8,120 bases of DNA from Gemmatimonadota bacterium. Lineage in GTDB: Bacteria > Gemmatimonadota > Gemmatimonadetes > Gemmatimonadales > Gemmatimonadaceae. The notes beneath the pieces are model-generated. The model saw only the letters and a program-made list of their open reading frames with translations, ran no database searches and had not been told where the DNA came from. The translations under genes and the position numbers were made by a program. The stretch spans positions 1 to 8,120 of the forward strand of contig JAEUJK010000200.1 of assembly GCA_016794735.1 (NCBI GenBank). Reading direction: 5' to 3'. Shown here piece by piece: positions 8,034-8,120 of this stretch (position 1 is its first letter; each line of letters starts with the position of its first letter).

Positions 8034-8120
8034 CTACTTCACCACGTAGCCGACCCCGCGAACCGTGGTGATCAACTTCCTGGCGTGTTTGGCGTCGATC
8101 TTCTTCCGCAGGTGGTTGAT
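8034..8120 (-). CDS. OmpR/PhoB-family response regulator, C-terminal end only
   Basis: The last 28 codons and the TAG stop (8036-8034) of a DNA-binding response regulator whose start lies outside the window. The residues INHLRKKID, KLITTVRG and VGYVVK are the recognition helix and the terminal beta-wing of the OmpR/PhoB winged-helix domain, where T-V-R-G-x-G-Y is the family hallmark. The receiver domain is not in view. Together with the kinase gene downstream it forms a two-component system. This class binds tandem direct repeats as head-to-tail dimers, which makes the repeat before tonB a natural candidate target. Confidence 0.9.
   Translation of the reverse strand: MNHLRKKIDAKHARKLITTVRGVGYVVK

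Overview
The window is GC-rich and its credible genes all lie on the minus strand, so they are transcribed from high to low coordinates. The gene set indicates a Gram-negative (diderm) bacterium: a Ton inner-membrane motor, two TonB-type proteins, an OmpR/PhoB-type two-component system, and a membrane pyrophosphatase. The pyrophosphatase is of a divergent type, and exbB is followed by two tandem exbD genes, an arrangement also common in Bacteroidota/Chlorobi relatives. I lean towards a GC-rich lineage such as Gemmatimonadota, but this is an inference from style and gene content, not something the sequence proves.

Layout in transcription order. (1) 8120-8034: the last 28 codons of an OmpR/PhoB-family response regulator. 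(2) 7895-6345: its likely partner, a membrane histidine kinase. (3) 6344-6214: an intergenic region with a candidate -10 box and, upstream of it, a 7-4-7 direct repeat with Pho-box-like geometry. (4) 6213-3767: a compact cluster tonB, exbB, exbD, exbD with gaps of 30, 29 and 15 nt, closed by a clear intrinsic terminator at 3742-3708. (5) 3649-2753: a second, unusual TonB-like gene with its own candidate promoter and a GTG start. (6) 2752-2542: a 211-nt intergenic region with several inverted repeats, one of them overlapping the Shine-Dalgarno of the next gene. (7) 2541-1: a membrane pyrophosphatase gene that runs off the left edge after 847 codons without a stop.

How the parts could work together. 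ExbB and the two ExbD proteins form the proton-driven motor, and TonB carries its energy through the periplasm to outer-membrane receptors. The second TonB-like protein keeps the Ser-x-x-x-His motif in its membrane helix, so it could be an alternative transducer using the same motor. The pyrophosphatase makes proton-motive force from pyrophosphate, and the Ton system spends that force, so their proximity is functionally plausible. It is not proof of coupling, because a terminator separates the groups. The two-component system may control the Ton cluster through the direct repeat in front of tonB.

I see no RNA genes, CRISPR, insertion sequences or credible plus-strand genes. Long plus-strand reading frames lie opposite the real genes and look like GC-driven shadows. 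No wholly new system is evident. The best leads are the divergent pyrophosphatase with its secretory-type N-terminus, the unusual second TonB-like protein, the tandem ExbD pair, and the Pho-box-like repeat.
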